64,000 nucleotides of DNA from NCBI GenBank assembly GCA_047623555.1, contig JBLHMP010000003.1:10166-74165 (forward strand), read 5' to 3'. The first letter of the stretch is position 1. The number at the start of each line of letters is the position of its first letter. Both the position numbers and the translations under genes were made by a program. Shown piece after piece: positions 1 to 8,820 of the stretch. Below the pieces are notes generated by a model. The model saw only the letters and a list, made by a program, of their open reading frames with translations, ran no database searches and was not told the DNA's origin. The stretch is from NORP181 sp047623555 (GTDB taxonomy: Bacteria > Pseudomonadota > Alphaproteobacteria > Rhodobacterales > Rhodobacteraceae).

Positions 1-1074
1 TGGAATAAGGCTGATCGGGATCGACACGTCATGGCTGGCCACGGATCCAATCCGCCGATTGGCCTCAGGGATTTGTTCGCGCACATTCCAAAATTCGGCG
101 CGCTGCGCCTGCGACTGTGCAATCAGCCCATCGCTGACGATTTCGGCCTCAAGGGCCACCTCAAAAAAATCAGCGAGCGCCTCTTCTGGCTCTAAGCCTT
201 TGGCCAGCCCAACCTCAATCAACACATACCAATGCGGGCGCTCACCAAACTGTTGGCGCACCTGCGGCATGGTTTCCGTCAAAAATGCCAGCCCCTGCCC
301 ATCAATCAATTCAAACGCGCTGATCCCGTCGCCGATCTGCGCCCTTGCCAGCCCCAACAAATCCAGCGCCGCCTGTGGTGACGGCACCACCATCAGCGCC
401 GTGCCAGTGGCCGCCGGGATCGGTGCGAGCTTTAGCGAGGCCGCGGTGATAATCCCCAACGTCCCCTCGGCCCCAATCAGCAGGTTTTTCAAATCATAAC
501 CGGTGTTGTCTTTGCGCAATCGCGACAGCCCATTCCATATCCGGCCGTCCGGCAATACCGCCTCAAGACCCAGACATAAATCGCGCGTATTGCCATAACG
601 CAGCACATTCACCCCACCCGCGTTGGTCGACAGATTGCCACCAATCCGCGCCGAACCCTCTGAGGCCAGCGATAGCGGAAACAGCCGGTTGTGATCCAAC
701 GCCGCCGCCTGAACATCCGCCAGTATCGCCCCCGCCTCGACCACCATTATGTTTTCTTCGGCATAAACCGCACGGATGGCCGACATCCGTTCCAGCGATA
801 TAATCAATGGCAATGGCCCATCCGGGGCGACCTGCCCGCCCACCAATCCGGTGCCACCGCCGTAGGGAATAACCCCAACCCGCGCCGCATTTGCAGCCCG
901 GACCAGTGCCGCCACATCATCGACGTTGCGTGGCAACGCCAAAAGCCCGGCTTGTCCGGCATAAAGCCCGCGCGGCTCTTCCAGATAGCGCGGCTCAACC
1001 GGGCGCAAAACATCCGTATTTACAATATCGCGCAGCTGCGCGGCGAAAAGATCGTCGGCGGGAATCAAAGTCAT
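1..1074 (-). CDS. FAD-linked oxidase, GlcD/D-lactate dehydrogenase type (partial)
   Basis: An open frame of 358 codons begins at the ATG at 1074 and runs off the left edge without a stop, so the C-terminus is missing. The N-terminal half has the marks of a PCMH-type FAD-binding domain: PYGGGTGLVGG near residue 75 (phosphate-binding loop) and the stretch GSARIGGNLSTNAGGV followed by RYGNTRD, typical of glycolate oxidase GlcD, D-lactate dehydrogenase and D-2-hydroxyglutarate dehydrogenase. Such enzymes oxidise a 2-hydroxy acid to the 2-oxo acid and pass electrons to the respiratory chain or another acceptor. The substrate cannot be told from this fragment. It lies 3' of the PLP lyase gene on the same strand, with about 130 bp between them. 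Confidence 0.9.
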   Translation of the reverse strand, partial: MTLIPADDLFAAQLRDIVNTDVLRPVEPRYLEEPRGLYAGQAGLLALPRNVDDVAALVRAANAARVGVIPYGGGTGLVGGQVAPDGPLPLIISLERMSAIRAVYAEENIMVVEAGAILADVQAAALDHNRLFPLSLASEGSARIGGNLSTNAGGVNVLRYGNTRDLCLGLEAVLPDGRIWNGLSRLRKDNTGYDLKNLLIGAEGTLGIITAASLKLAPIPAATGTALMVVPSPQAALDLLGLARAQIGDGISAFELIDGQGLAFLTETMPQVRQQFGERPHWYVLIEVGLAKGLEPEEALADFFEVALEAEIVSDGLIAQSQAQRAEFWNVREQIPEANRRIGSVASHDVSIPISLIP

Positions 1075-1204
1075 GCCATTTCATGACCCACAGACCAGGG
1101 CTAACGCAAGCCAGATCATACCGTATCAATCAACAAACGTGGTTGCAGCAGCACCGGGCACCGGATCATTTCAGACGGCTCTGTAAAAATACGCCCCAGA
1201 TGTT

Positions 1205-2227
1205 TTATCTGCCGGTCAGCGCCGAAACCGCCAAAGCCCCGCGCGTCAGTAATTGGGCGTATGTGGCGTGGTCAATGTTGGCGCCGCAAATCAGCACGCC
1301 AATCCGCTTGCCCATAAGTCGCGCCCGTAGCGGCCCAAACGCAGCCGCCAGCGCCGCCCCAGCGGCGGGTTCAACCGCAAGTTTGCAATGTTCTTGCGCG
1401 ATCACCATTCCGGCGCAAATCTGGTCATCTGAAATCGTCACGATGTCATCGACATAACGCTGAACCACCGAGAAGCTAAAAGGCAATGCCATTGGCGGCG
1501 CCAGGCTGTCGGCGATGGTATCAAGCCTATCAAGCGTCACCGGCGCACCTTGCGCCAGACTGCGCGACATAGAATCCGCCCCCTGTGGTTCCACCCCGTA
1601 AACCGCACAATCTGGATTGATCAGTTTGATGGCGGACGCCACGCCGCTGATCAGGCCGCCACCGCCCACGGACACGATGACGGCATCCAGATCAGGTACC
1701 GATTGCATCATTTCCACGCCAACCCCGGCGGACCCGAGCGTGGTATTGATGCCCTCAAACGGATGAATAAATGTGCGGCCCTCGTCGCGGGCCAGTCGCT
1801 GGGCCTCGCCAATAACCGCCACGCCACCGTCCATGATGATCAGCTCTGCCCCCTCGGCCTTGGCCATTGCCACGCGAAACGGATTGGCCGCGCTTTGCAT
1901 CACGACCTTGGCATGAGCCCCAACATGCCGCGCCGCCCAAGCCGCTGCAATGGCGTGGTTTCCCGCACTTGCAGCGGTGATACCCTTGGCCAGATCGGCC
2001 TGCGAAATGGTGCGGGCCACAGACAGCGCGCCGCGCGCCTTAAACGTTCCAGTATGCTGAAAACATTCAAGTTTCAGGTAAAATTCGCCGCCAAATGTAT
2101 CATCCATCAACCGCGATGAGGCCCGTACCATTGGCGTCTGCACGATTGCGTCGGATAATTCAGCGTACCGGGCGCGCACGGCTTGTAGGGTCAGGTTGGA
2201 CAGATCGTCGGCAGGTTTCTCAGTCAT
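1205..2227 (-). CDS. Threonine/serine dehydratase-like PLP enzyme
   Basis: A 340-residue fold type II PLP protein. The Schiff-base lysine is in GTFKARGA (about residue 63), the substrate loop is SAGNHA (87-92), and a glycine-rich phosphate site GGGG lies near 188. Family members deaminate L-threonine or L-serine to the 2-oxo acid, or racemise serine. No C-terminal ACT regulatory domain is present, so it resembles catabolic threonine dehydratase or serine racemase rather than the isoleucine-regulated IlvA. It is divergent from the DpaL-like gene at 2366 across a 138-bp gap. The exact substrate is open: threo-hydroxyaspartate and serine are both possible in this family. Confidence 0.82.
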   Translation of the reverse strand: MTEKPADDLSNLTLQAVRARYAELSDAIVQTPMVRASSRLMDDTFGGEFYLKLECFQHTGTFKARGALSVARTISQADLAKGITAASAGNHAIAAAWAARHVGAHAKVVMQSAANPFRVAMAKAEGAELIIMDGGVAVIGEAQRLARDEGRTFIHPFEGINTTLGSAGVGVEMMQSVPDLDAVIVSVGGGGLISGVASAIKLINPDCAVYGVEPQGADSMSRSLAQGAPVTLDRLDTIADSLAPPMALPFSFSVVQRYVDDIVTISDDQICAGMVIAQEHCKLAVEPAAGAALAAAFGPLRARLMGKRIGVLICGANIDHATYAQLLTRGALAVSALTGR

Positions 2228-2365
2228 AACGGTTCCTGTATTTTGTCACTGTTACTGAGCCGCTCCGCGCCCAAACTGTCAACAGAACTCTGCCCGCTTG
2301 GCAGCGATTAATTATTGTGTAAAAATGCCAAACATTCGCCCAAACTTTAACGGTAGCCATCCAAA

Positions 2366-3370
2366 ATGACAGACATGCCAACATTTGATCCATCGCGTCC
2401 CTTGGCCCTGCTCAAGGCCTGCCCGATTTATACGCCGACGCCATTGATTGCGGCACAAATCCAAAACCGCCAGGTTTTGATCAAAGACGAAAGCCGCAGA
2501 ATGGGCCTTGGCGCGTTCAAGGCATTGGGCGGGGTTTACGCGGTTGCCCGATTGATTGAACAGGCCTTTGGCGCGCCCATCGTAGCGGCGGATTTCCTAA
2601 CAGAGCCGGTGCGCAACGTCGCCAAAACCCTGACGTTTATTTGCGCCAGTGCCGGTAATCATGGCATGGCCGTTGCCGCCGGGGCGGCATTGTTTGGCGC
2701 CCGCGCGCGGGTGCATCTGGCCGCGCCTGTGCCCGAAGAATTCGCCAGCCGCCTGCGCGCCAAAGGCGCCGAAGTCGTGCGCTCTGGTGAGACTTATGAG
2801 GCCAGCATCGTGGTCGCGATTGCCGATGCCGATCAAAGCGGCGGCATTCATCTGGCCGACGGTTCATGGCCCGGCTACACCCAAGCGCCACAATTTGTCA
2901 TGGAGGGTTACACCGTCATGGCCGAAGAAATGCGCGCCACGTTTGAGGCAAGCGGTGCATGGCCAAGTCAGGTTTACCTGCAGGCCGGTGTCGGTGGATT
3001 GGCCGCCGCCATCGCCTATATGATCCGGCAGAATTGGCAGGAGCAGCCCGAGATTATTATCGTCGAACCCGAGGCCGCGCCCTGTATCGCCCAAAGTGTC
3101 GCCGCCGGAAAACTGGTCACTGTCAGCGGTCAGGTTTCGGACATGGGACGACTGGATTGTAAAGACGCGTCGATGCTGGCGTTTGAGGTTCTGCGCGAAA
3201 CGGCAGACCGGTTTGTGACGATCTCCGAAGCTCAGGCGCATTCAGCTGTTGTTGCGGCCAAAAACGCCGGGTTTTCAACGACGCCATCCGGGGCCGCAGG
3301 GCTAGCGGTGGCATTGGACGAAACATCAGATCGACCGCTGGTCATCCTGTCGGAAACGGCACTGGCCTAG
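2366..3370 (+). CDS. Diaminopropionate ammonia-lyase-like PLP enzyme
   Basis: A 334-residue fold type II PLP protein. KDESRRMGLGAFKALGG (residues 40-56, Lys52 as probable Schiff base) and DGSWPGYTQAP followed by MEGY resemble 2,3-diaminopropionate ammonia-lyase (YgeX/DpaL), which makes pyruvate and ammonia. It is shorter than the roughly 400-residue YgeX. The loop that reads TDGNHG in YgeX, carrying a catalytic Asp, here reads SAGNHG (95-100), as in threonine dehydratases, while the later Asp in the DGSW motif is kept. The true substrate may therefore differ. It is divergent from another PLP lyase at 2227 and convergent with a GNAT gene that ends 7 bp downstream. Confidence 0.72.
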   Translation: MTDMPTFDPSRPLALLKACPIYTPTPLIAAQIQNRQVLIKDESRRMGLGAFKALGGVYAVARLIEQAFGAPIVAADFLTEPVRNVAKTLTFICASAGNHGMAVAAGAALFGARARVHLAAPVPEEFASRLRAKGAEVVRSGETYEASIVVAIADADQSGGIHLADGSWPGYTQAPQFVMEGYTVMAEEMRATFEASGAWPSQVYLQAGVGGLAAAIAYMIRQNWQEQPEIIIVEPEAAPCIAQSVAAGKLVTVSGQVSDMGRLDCKDASMLAFEVLRETADRFVTISEAQAHSAVVAAKNAGFSTTPSGAAGLAVALDETSDRPLVILSETALA

Positions 3371-3376
3371 GGGCAA

Positions 3377-3961
3377 TTAACCGGCGTCGGTTTTGCCGCG
3401 CCGGTCGCTGCGTAGGGCCGAATACAGAACATGCGTGCGCCAGCGCCCGTCTATTTGCAGATAGGACTGGGCAACGCCTTCGTATTTGAACCCGGACTTT
3501 TCCAGCAACCCGCGCGAGGCGGCGTTTTCCGGCAGGCAGGCGGCCTCGATCCGGCTTAGATCAAGCTGTGTGAACGCATGGTGCAGCACCGCGCCGATGG
3601 CTTCGCGCATATAGCCTTGCCGCGCAAAGGCCTCGCCAGTCCAATAGCCGAGCGTTCCGGCCTGCGATGGCCCACGGCGAATATTGTCCAACGTGATCGC
3701 ACCCAGCAAGGCCTGATCGGTGCGACGAAACAGGAACAAAGGCACCGCCGCGCCATTGGAAATGGATCGCTGTGCCCAATACACCCGGTTGGTAAACGCC
3801 TTGCGACTTAGGTGATCATTGGCCCAGATCGGCTCCCATTGGGTCAGGTAATCCTGACTGGCAAGCCGCAACGCAGCCCAAGTGCGAAAATCGGCATGAC
3901 CCGGCGGCCGCAAAGTCAGCCGCTGGGTCTCGATCTTCAGTTTACGTCTGGTTAGCAGCAT
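3377..3961 (-). CDS. GNAT N-acetyltransferase, RimJ/RimL type
   Basis: A 194-residue protein starting at the ATG at 3961, which begins MLLTRRKLKIETQRLTLRPP. The opening ETQRLTLRP and the core ARQGYMREAIGAVLHHAF (acetyl-CoA pyrophosphate loop) followed by RIEAACLPENAASRGLLEKSGF are typical of acetyltransferases that modify ribosomal protein or peptide N-termini (RimJ-like). Longer in-frame starts would read through the upstream peptidase gene and were not used. It sits 10 bp after the M16 peptidase stop and probably is the last cistron of the thrC-peptidase-GNAT unit. The acceptor substrate is unknown. Confidence 0.85.
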   Translation of the reverse strand: MLLTRRKLKIETQRLTLRPPGHADFRTWAALRLASQDYLTQWEPIWANDHLSRKAFTNRVYWAQRSISNGAAVPLFLFRRTDQALLGAITLDNIRRGPSQAGTLGYWTGEAFARQGYMREAIGAVLHHAFTQLDLSRIEAACLPENAASRGLLEKSGFKYEGVAQSYLQIDGRWRTHVLYSALRSDRRGKTDAG

Positions 3962-3971
3962 CTTGTTTCGA

Positions 3972-5234
3972 TCAGGCGGCGCGCCTCTCCTGCAGTTCGG
4001 CCAACGATGGCGCATCCTCAATCGGGCCATAAAGCGCCAGCGCCGCAGGGGCGGTTGCCGCAATGGTTTCGGCAAAATCACGCACGGCACTGGTGGTAAC
4101 CGCATCAATGCGCGCGATTGTGTCCTCAAGCGGCGGAACGTCATCCCAAATTTGCACCAGTCGCGCCAGCCGTTCGGCGCGGTTTGACGGGCTCTCCAGC
4201 CCCATCAACATGCCGGCCTTCATCTGGGCGCGGGCGCGGGCGACCTCTTCGGGGTTCATGTCGCTGGCGGCACGTTTCATTTCATCAATGGTGATGTTGG
4301 CCAATTCACCGATCTGATCGGCACTGGTGCCGGCATAGACCGTGGTCATGCCGGTGTCAGAATAGGCGCCGGCCTGCGCGAAAATGGTATAACACAGCCC
4401 GCGCGATTCACGCACCTCTTGGAACAGTCGGCTGGACATGCCGCCGCCCAGAACACTGGCATATATCTGCGCGATATAGATCGCATCATCGCGATAGCCC
4501 GGGCTTTCCATCGCCAGTGCAAAATGCGCCTGTTCCAGCGTTTTGGTTTTACGCATTTCGCCGCCAACAAAGCGGGCGGGCAGAACTTTTCCGATAGGTT
4601 TGGCTTTGAGATGACCAAACAAGGCCTCAGCCGTGCGCACCAATACATCATGATCCACCGCCCCAGCGGCCGACAGAATCATCTGACCCGGGCCATAATG
4701 TTCGCCAACAAAATCCGACAAATCATCGCGTGAAAACGAACTGACCCGTTCGGTTGGCCCCAAAATAGTGCGCCCCAACGGTTGATCGCGATAGCTTTCT
4801 TCCTGCAGCCAGTCGAAAATCACATCGTCCGGCGTGTCATGCGCCTGACCGATTTCCTGCAAAATCACCCCACGCTCAACCTCAATTTCGGCGGGGTCAA
4901 ACACCGGGTTCAGCACGATATCCGAAATAACATCTATCGCCAGCGGCACGTCATTTTCCAGAACCCGCGCGTAATAGGCGGTGACTTCGCGACTGGTATA
5001 GGCGTTGATATAGCCGCCCACATCCTCGATCGCCTCGGCGATCTGCAGCGCACTGCGGGTTTTGGTGCCCTTAAACGCCATATGCTCAAGAAAATGGGCA
5101 ATGCCGTTTTGCTCGATGCGTTCGTGGCGGCCACCGGCGCCGATCCAGATGCCGATGGCGGCAGATTTCAGTCCGGGCATGTTCTCGCTGACGATGCGAA
5201 AGCCATTGGCCAGTTGATGTTGTTGTACTGTCAC
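3972..5234 (-). CDS. M16 family zinc peptidase (processing peptidase-like)
   Basis: A 420-residue pitrilysin-family protein. The inverted zinc motif HFLEH is at residues 47-51, and a downstream glutamate in EVERGVILQEI supplies the third ligand. A glycine-rich segment (LGGGMSSRLFQEVRE) matches the flexible loop of the mitochondrial processing peptidase family. It starts with an ATGA overlap on the thrC stop (5231-5234), so the two are probably translationally coupled. No signal peptide is evident, which suggests a cytoplasmic location. Bacterial members are thought to degrade short peptides; the natural substrate is not known. Confidence 0.9.
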   Translation of the reverse strand: MTVQQHQLANGFRIVSENMPGLKSAAIGIWIGAGGRHERIEQNGIAHFLEHMAFKGTKTRSALQIAEAIEDVGGYINAYTSREVTAYYARVLENDVPLAIDVISDIVLNPVFDPAEIEVERGVILQEIGQAHDTPDDVIFDWLQEESYRDQPLGRTILGPTERVSSFSRDDLSDFVGEHYGPGQMILSAAGAVDHDVLVRTAEALFGHLKAKPIGKVLPARFVGGEMRKTKTLEQAHFALAMESPGYRDDAIYIAQIYASVLGGGMSSRLFQEVRESRGLCYTIFAQAGAYSDTGMTTVYAGTSADQIGELANITIDEMKRAASDMNPEEVARARAQMKAGMLMGLESPSNRAERLARLVQIWDDVPPLEDTIARIDAVTTSAVRDFAETIAATAPAALALYGPIEDAPSLAELQERRAA

Positions 5235-6619
5235 TTGGCGGTATGCCCTTTGATATGAGACTCAATCGCTGCCAGATCACACGCAATCCGGGTCAGCCGT
5301 TCCGGTCTGTCATATAGATCAGACATGCGCGGGGGAAGGGGCGGAAACACACCTGTTGCATCCTCGACAGCCACCGGGAATTTCGCCGGGTGCGCTGTGG
5401 CCAGCGTGATCATCGGCACCGACGCATCGCGCATATCCTGCGCCACTTTGACTGCGACGGCAGAATGCGGACACAGAAGTTCGCCGCTGGATTTCAGCGT
5501 TGCCAAAATACTGGCGGTGGTTTGCTCTTCAGAGACACTATCTGAGGCAAAGTTTTCCTGCAAGACCTGCAAAGCGCCCTGGCTGACGGTAAAGCCGCCG
5601 TTTTTCAGCTCGTCCATCAACTGGGTCACGGCTTTGCCATCGCGCCCGTAGGCATCAAACAACACCCGCTCAAAGTTTGAGCTGACCTGAATGTCCATCG
5701 ACGGGCTAATCGACGGCTGTACTTTGCCGATGTGATAGCCCTGCCCACTGATACAGCGGTGCAGAATGTCGTTGTGGTTGGTGGCAACAACCAACTGCTC
5801 AATCGGCAGGCCCATGCGACGGGCAATGTAGCCCGCGAAAACGTCACCGAAATTGCCGCTGGGCACAGTGAAACTAACCGGCCGATGCGGCGCGCCTAGC
5901 GATACCGCCGAGGTAAAGTAATACACCACCTGCGCCAGCACCCGGCCCCAGTTGATCGAATTGACGCCAGCCATTTTGACGGTGTCGCGGAATTCAAAGT
6001 CGTTGAACATGTCCTTGAGCAGCGCCTGGCAATCATCAAAATCACCATCCACCGCCAAAGCATGCACGTTGGATTCGGTGGGTGTGGTCATCTGGCGGCG
6101 CTGTACTTCGGAGACGCGGCCATGTGGGTACATGATAAAGACGTCAACATTGTCCAAGCCGCGAAAGGCCTCGATCGCCGCCGATCCGGTGTCGCCAGAG
6201 GTCGCCCCGATGATGGTCACCCGTTCACCACGACGCCCGAGTGCATCCTGAAACAACTGACCGATAAGCTGCATGGCAAAATCTTTGAACGCCAGCGTTG
6301 GACCGTGAAACAGCTCTAACAGGAAATGGTTGTTATCCAGCTGCACCAATGGCGCACGGGCGGCGTGGTCAAAACCGCCATAGGCGCGTTTGATGATGTC
6401 GCGAAATCCGTCATCGCTAAAGGTGTCGCCGATGAACGGGCGCATAACGCGATAGGCGATTTCCTCATAGCTTAGGCCGGACATGGCGGCGATGTCGGCG
6501 TGGCTTAGTTGTGGAATGGAATCCGGGACATAAAGACCGCCGTCACGGGCCAGCCCGGTCAGCATGGCGTCTTCAAAATTCAGCGCGGGGGCGTTGCCGC
6601 GGGTTGAGATGTATTTCAT
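5231..6619 (-). CDS. thrC: Threonine synthase
   Basis: Converts O-phospho-L-homoserine to L-threonine with PLP, the last step of threonine biosynthesis. The ATG at 6619 (MKYISTRGNAPALNFEDA) gives 462 residues, the usual length of the long threonine synthase class; an N-terminal extension from further upstream would lie inside surf1. The PLP lysine is in HGPTLAFKDF (Lys112). ATSGDTGSAAIEAF and the SGNFGDVFAGY motif are also present. Its start overlaps the surf1 stop by ATGA (6616-6619), and its stop overlaps the M16 peptidase start. Confidence 0.96.
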   Translation of the reverse strand: MKYISTRGNAPALNFEDAMLTGLARDGGLYVPDSIPQLSHADIAAMSGLSYEEIAYRVMRPFIGDTFSDDGFRDIIKRAYGGFDHAARAPLVQLDNNHFLLELFHGPTLAFKDFAMQLIGQLFQDALGRRGERVTIIGATSGDTGSAAIEAFRGLDNVDVFIMYPHGRVSEVQRRQMTTPTESNVHALAVDGDFDDCQALLKDMFNDFEFRDTVKMAGVNSINWGRVLAQVVYYFTSAVSLGAPHRPVSFTVPSGNFGDVFAGYIARRMGLPIEQLVVATNHNDILHRCISGQGYHIGKVQPSISPSMDIQVSSNFERVLFDAYGRDGKAVTQLMDELKNGGFTVSQGALQVLQENFASDSVSEEQTTASILATLKSSGELLCPHSAVAVKVAQDMRDASVPMITLATAHPAKFPVAVEDATGVFPPLPPRMSDLYDRPERLTRIACDLAAIESHIKGHTAK

Positions 6620-7305
6620 GTCTCTTGGCCTTTGGGTCGGGTGGATTGAGCGGACGCGCGGGTGCGCCACATAAAGTAGGCAGTCATAGCGGCCCAGATC
6701 AGGGCAAGCGAAAACCAGGTGATCGCATAGTTCAGATGATCGTTTGGTATGCGGCTGGTGTCGACGGGTAATGGTATAATTTTTTCGTCAGTTTTGGTCA
6801 CTGAAATCAACAGGATTGGTAATGTGTCCAATGCGGCGGCCATCGCGGGCACATCGCGGGCAAACCATGTCTCAGCATCCGGCTCAGGGGTGTATTTGTC
6901 GATTTCCTGCGGCCAGTGCAGATTGCCAGTGATCGTCGCCGGGCCAATGCTGCGGTCGGCGGATCTATTTACGGCTTTGGCAAAGCCGCGATCCAGCAGG
7001 ATGCGACGGCCATCGTTGGTTAGAAACGGCGCGATAATGCGATACCCGGCGCCGACCTGTTTCAGCGATACCAGCACGTGCAACTCGCCCGGCTCAATGG
7101 TTCCGGTAACTGAAACTGGCAGGTATTTGTCGGACTGCGGGTCAGGCTCGGCAGGCAGGGCCACTGGATCGGCACCTATCTGTGCTTCGATCTCGGCAAT
7201 GACGCCCTGTTTCCACGTCAGTCGCTGCACCTGCCAAAGCCCCAGAGACAGCAGCACTGCGGTGCCCGCGATGCCAAAGATTATCAGGAAGAGAACGCGG
7301 CGCAT
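6616..7305 (-). CDS. SURF1 family cytochrome oxidase assembly protein
   Basis: A 229-residue membrane protein using the ATG at 7305 (MRRVLFLIIF); a TTG 21 bp upstream is a poorer alternative. Two hydrophobic helices lie at the ends (residues 2-22 and about 200-218), with a periplasmic domain between them, the SURF1 topology. LGLWQVQRLTWK after the first helix is characteristic. SURF1 helps insert heme a into oxidase subunit I. It sits downstream of ctaE, separated from it by two strong hairpins, and overlaps thrC by four bases, an arrangement familiar from Rhodobacterales and Paracoccus. Confidence 0.93.
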   Translation of the reverse strand: MRRVLFLIIFGIAGTAVLLSLGLWQVQRLTWKQGVIAEIEAQIGADPVALPAEPDPQSDKYLPVSVTGTIEPGELHVLVSLKQVGAGYRIIAPFLTNDGRRILLDRGFAKAVNRSADRSIGPATITGNLHWPQEIDKYTPEPDAETWFARDVPAMAAALDTLPILLISVTKTDEKIIPLPVDTSRIPNDHLNYAITWFSLALIWAAMTAYFMWRTRASAQSTRPKGQET

Positions 7306-7331
7306 AAGGGGCGGACCTTTGACCAAAAGGA

Positions 7332-7358
7332 AAAGCGCGCAAGAGTGTTGCGCGCTTT
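7332..7358 (-). terminator. Terminator-like hairpin upstream of surf1
   Basis: An 11-bp perfect stem (7332-7342 with 7348-7358) closes a 5-nt loop. Read on the minus strand it is followed by TTTTCCTTTT, so it could end part of the ctaE transcript just before surf1. Confidence 0.6.
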
Positions 7359-7372
7359 GCTTGATACAATTT

Positions 7373-7396
7373 GTTTGCGGTTTTTCAACCGCAAAC
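7373..7396 (-). terminator. Hairpin directly after ctaE
   Basis: A 10-bp perfect stem (7373-7382 with 7387-7396) with a 4-nt loop lies 14 bp past the ctaE stop. On the minus strand it is followed by AAATTG rather than a T run. It forms a tandem pair with the next hairpin and may protect the 3' end of the oxidase message. Confidence 0.55.
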
Positions 7397-7410
7397 GTTC
7401 GGGCAATGGA

Positions 7411-8220
7411 TCAAGCCGGTGCGCCCCAGAGGTAAACGGCAAAGAACAGGAACAGCCAAACCACGTCAACAAAGTGCCAATACCATGCTGCGGCTTCAAA
7501 CCCGACGTGTTGACCGGGTGTAAAGTCACCTTTGATCGCACGGATCAGACAGACCCCGAGAAAGATCGTCCCGATAAGAACGTGAAAGCCGTGGAAGCCT
7601 GTGGCCATGAAGAAGTTGGAATAATAGACGTCCTGACCAAAGGTCCAGCCATCATGCAGCAGTAATTCAACATACTCAAAGGCCTGCAGTCCGGTAAATG
7701 CCACACCCAGAACGATCGAGAGCGCCAAACCCTGGATCAGTGCTTTGCGGTTATTACCATGGACCAGTTCATGGTGCGCCCATGTTACAGCACAGCCCGA
7801 CAACAGCAAAACCAGCGTGTTCATCAACGGCAGGTGCAGCGCGTCAACCGGGTGAATGTCTGGCGGAATATAAGTTGAGCCGACATAGTCCTGCATCGGA
7901 TAGATCGCGTGTTTAAAGAACGACCAGAACCATGCAGCAAAGAACATTACCTCAGAGGTAATGAACAGGATAAACCCATAACGCAGGCCGATACGGACAA
8001 CTTCGGTGTGGTCGCCTTGGTTGCCTTCGGTCACAACTTCGGACCACCATGCGTACATGGTGTACAACACGCCAGCCAAGCCGATCAGGCAAACATAGGC
8101 TGTGCTGCCGTGCATCCACAGCACTGCGCCAAGCAGCATAACAAACCCCGAAACTGCACCAACAAATGGGTGAATGGATGGGGCTAGAATGTGGTAATCG
8201 TGGTTCTTCTCATGCGCCAT
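7411..8220 (-). CDS. ctaE: Cytochrome c oxidase subunit III
   Basis: A 269-residue integral membrane protein with about seven hydrophobic helices, the size of bacterial COX3. Diagnostic stretches are HPFVGAVSGFVMLLGAV near the N-terminus, TSEVMFFAAWFWSFFKHA in the middle, and GFEAAAWYWHFVDVVWLFLF near the C-terminus. Subunit III binds lipid, stabilises the aa3 oxidase and supports proton uptake to subunit I. It lies 24 bp after ctaG on the same strand. The catalytic subunit I gene (ctaD) is not in this window, as is common in relatives that keep it elsewhere. Confidence 0.97.
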   Translation of the reverse strand: MAHEKNHDYHILAPSIHPFVGAVSGFVMLLGAVLWMHGSTAYVCLIGLAGVLYTMYAWWSEVVTEGNQGDHTEVVRIGLRYGFILFITSEVMFFAAWFWSFFKHAIYPMQDYVGSTYIPPDIHPVDALHLPLMNTLVLLLSGCAVTWAHHELVHGNNRKALIQGLALSIVLGVAFTGLQAFEYVELLLHDGWTFGQDVYYSNFFMATGFHGFHVLIGTIFLGVCLIRAIKGDFTPGQHVGFEAAAWYWHFVDVVWLFLFFAVYLWGAPA

Positions 8221-8244
8221 TTCAGCGTCCCTCTGCCTGTTGGC

Positions 8245-8820
8245 CTAGTTCATATTGGTTTCTTGGATCTGATCAAGGGCGGCATAGCCCTCGGGCAAAT
8301 CAGTTTCATAAAATGTGTACGAAAGCGTGATCGTATGCACATATTTTCCGTCACGGTCAGTCACAATTTCCGGGTCGACAAAGAAAGTCACCGGCATCAT
8401 TGCCCGCTCGCCCGGTTGCAACAATTGTTCGTCAAAGCAAAAACACTGGATCTTATTGAAAAATGCGCCTGCAGAATAAGGCGTAACATTATAACTGGCG
8501 GCCCCTGCTACGGGGCGGTCTGTGGGGTTATAGGCCTCATAGAACGCCAATCCGGTTTCGCCAATCCGCATTTCCATCTCGCGTACCACAGGTTTGAATT
8601 CCCACGGCATGTCACGCGACAAAGAGGCGTCAAAGCGAATCGTTATGGTTTGGTCCAGAATTTCATCTGACTCGGTTTCAGCAACCTGCGTCACGCCACC
8701 AAAGCCGGTCACACTGCAGAACCAGTTGTAAAACGGCACCGAAGCCCAGGACAAAGCGCCCATCACAAAGACAACACTGACCAATTGGATCACGGTTTTT
8801 TTCTGGCCTGACATTCCCAT
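8245..8820 (-). CDS. ctaG: Cytochrome c oxidase assembly protein CtaG (Cox11 type)
   Basis: A 191-residue protein with one N-terminal membrane anchor (KKTVIQLVSVVFVMGALSWASVPFYNWFCSVTGFGG) and a periplasmic beta-rich domain. The copper-binding CFCF motif is seen as KIQCFCFDEQLL, and VTFFVDPE is also conserved. CtaG/Cox11 delivers copper to the CuB site of subunit I. Its ATG overlaps the stop of the preceding 53-residue ORF as TAATG, so translation is probably coupled. Confidence 0.96.
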   Translation of the reverse strand: MGMSGQKKTVIQLVSVVFVMGALSWASVPFYNWFCSVTGFGGVTQVAETESDEILDQTITIRFDASLSRDMPWEFKPVVREMEMRIGETGLAFYEAYNPTDRPVAGAASYNVTPYSAGAFFNKIQCFCFDEQLLQPGERAMMPVTFFVDPEIVTDRDGKYVHTITLSYTFYETDLPEGYAALDQIQETNMN

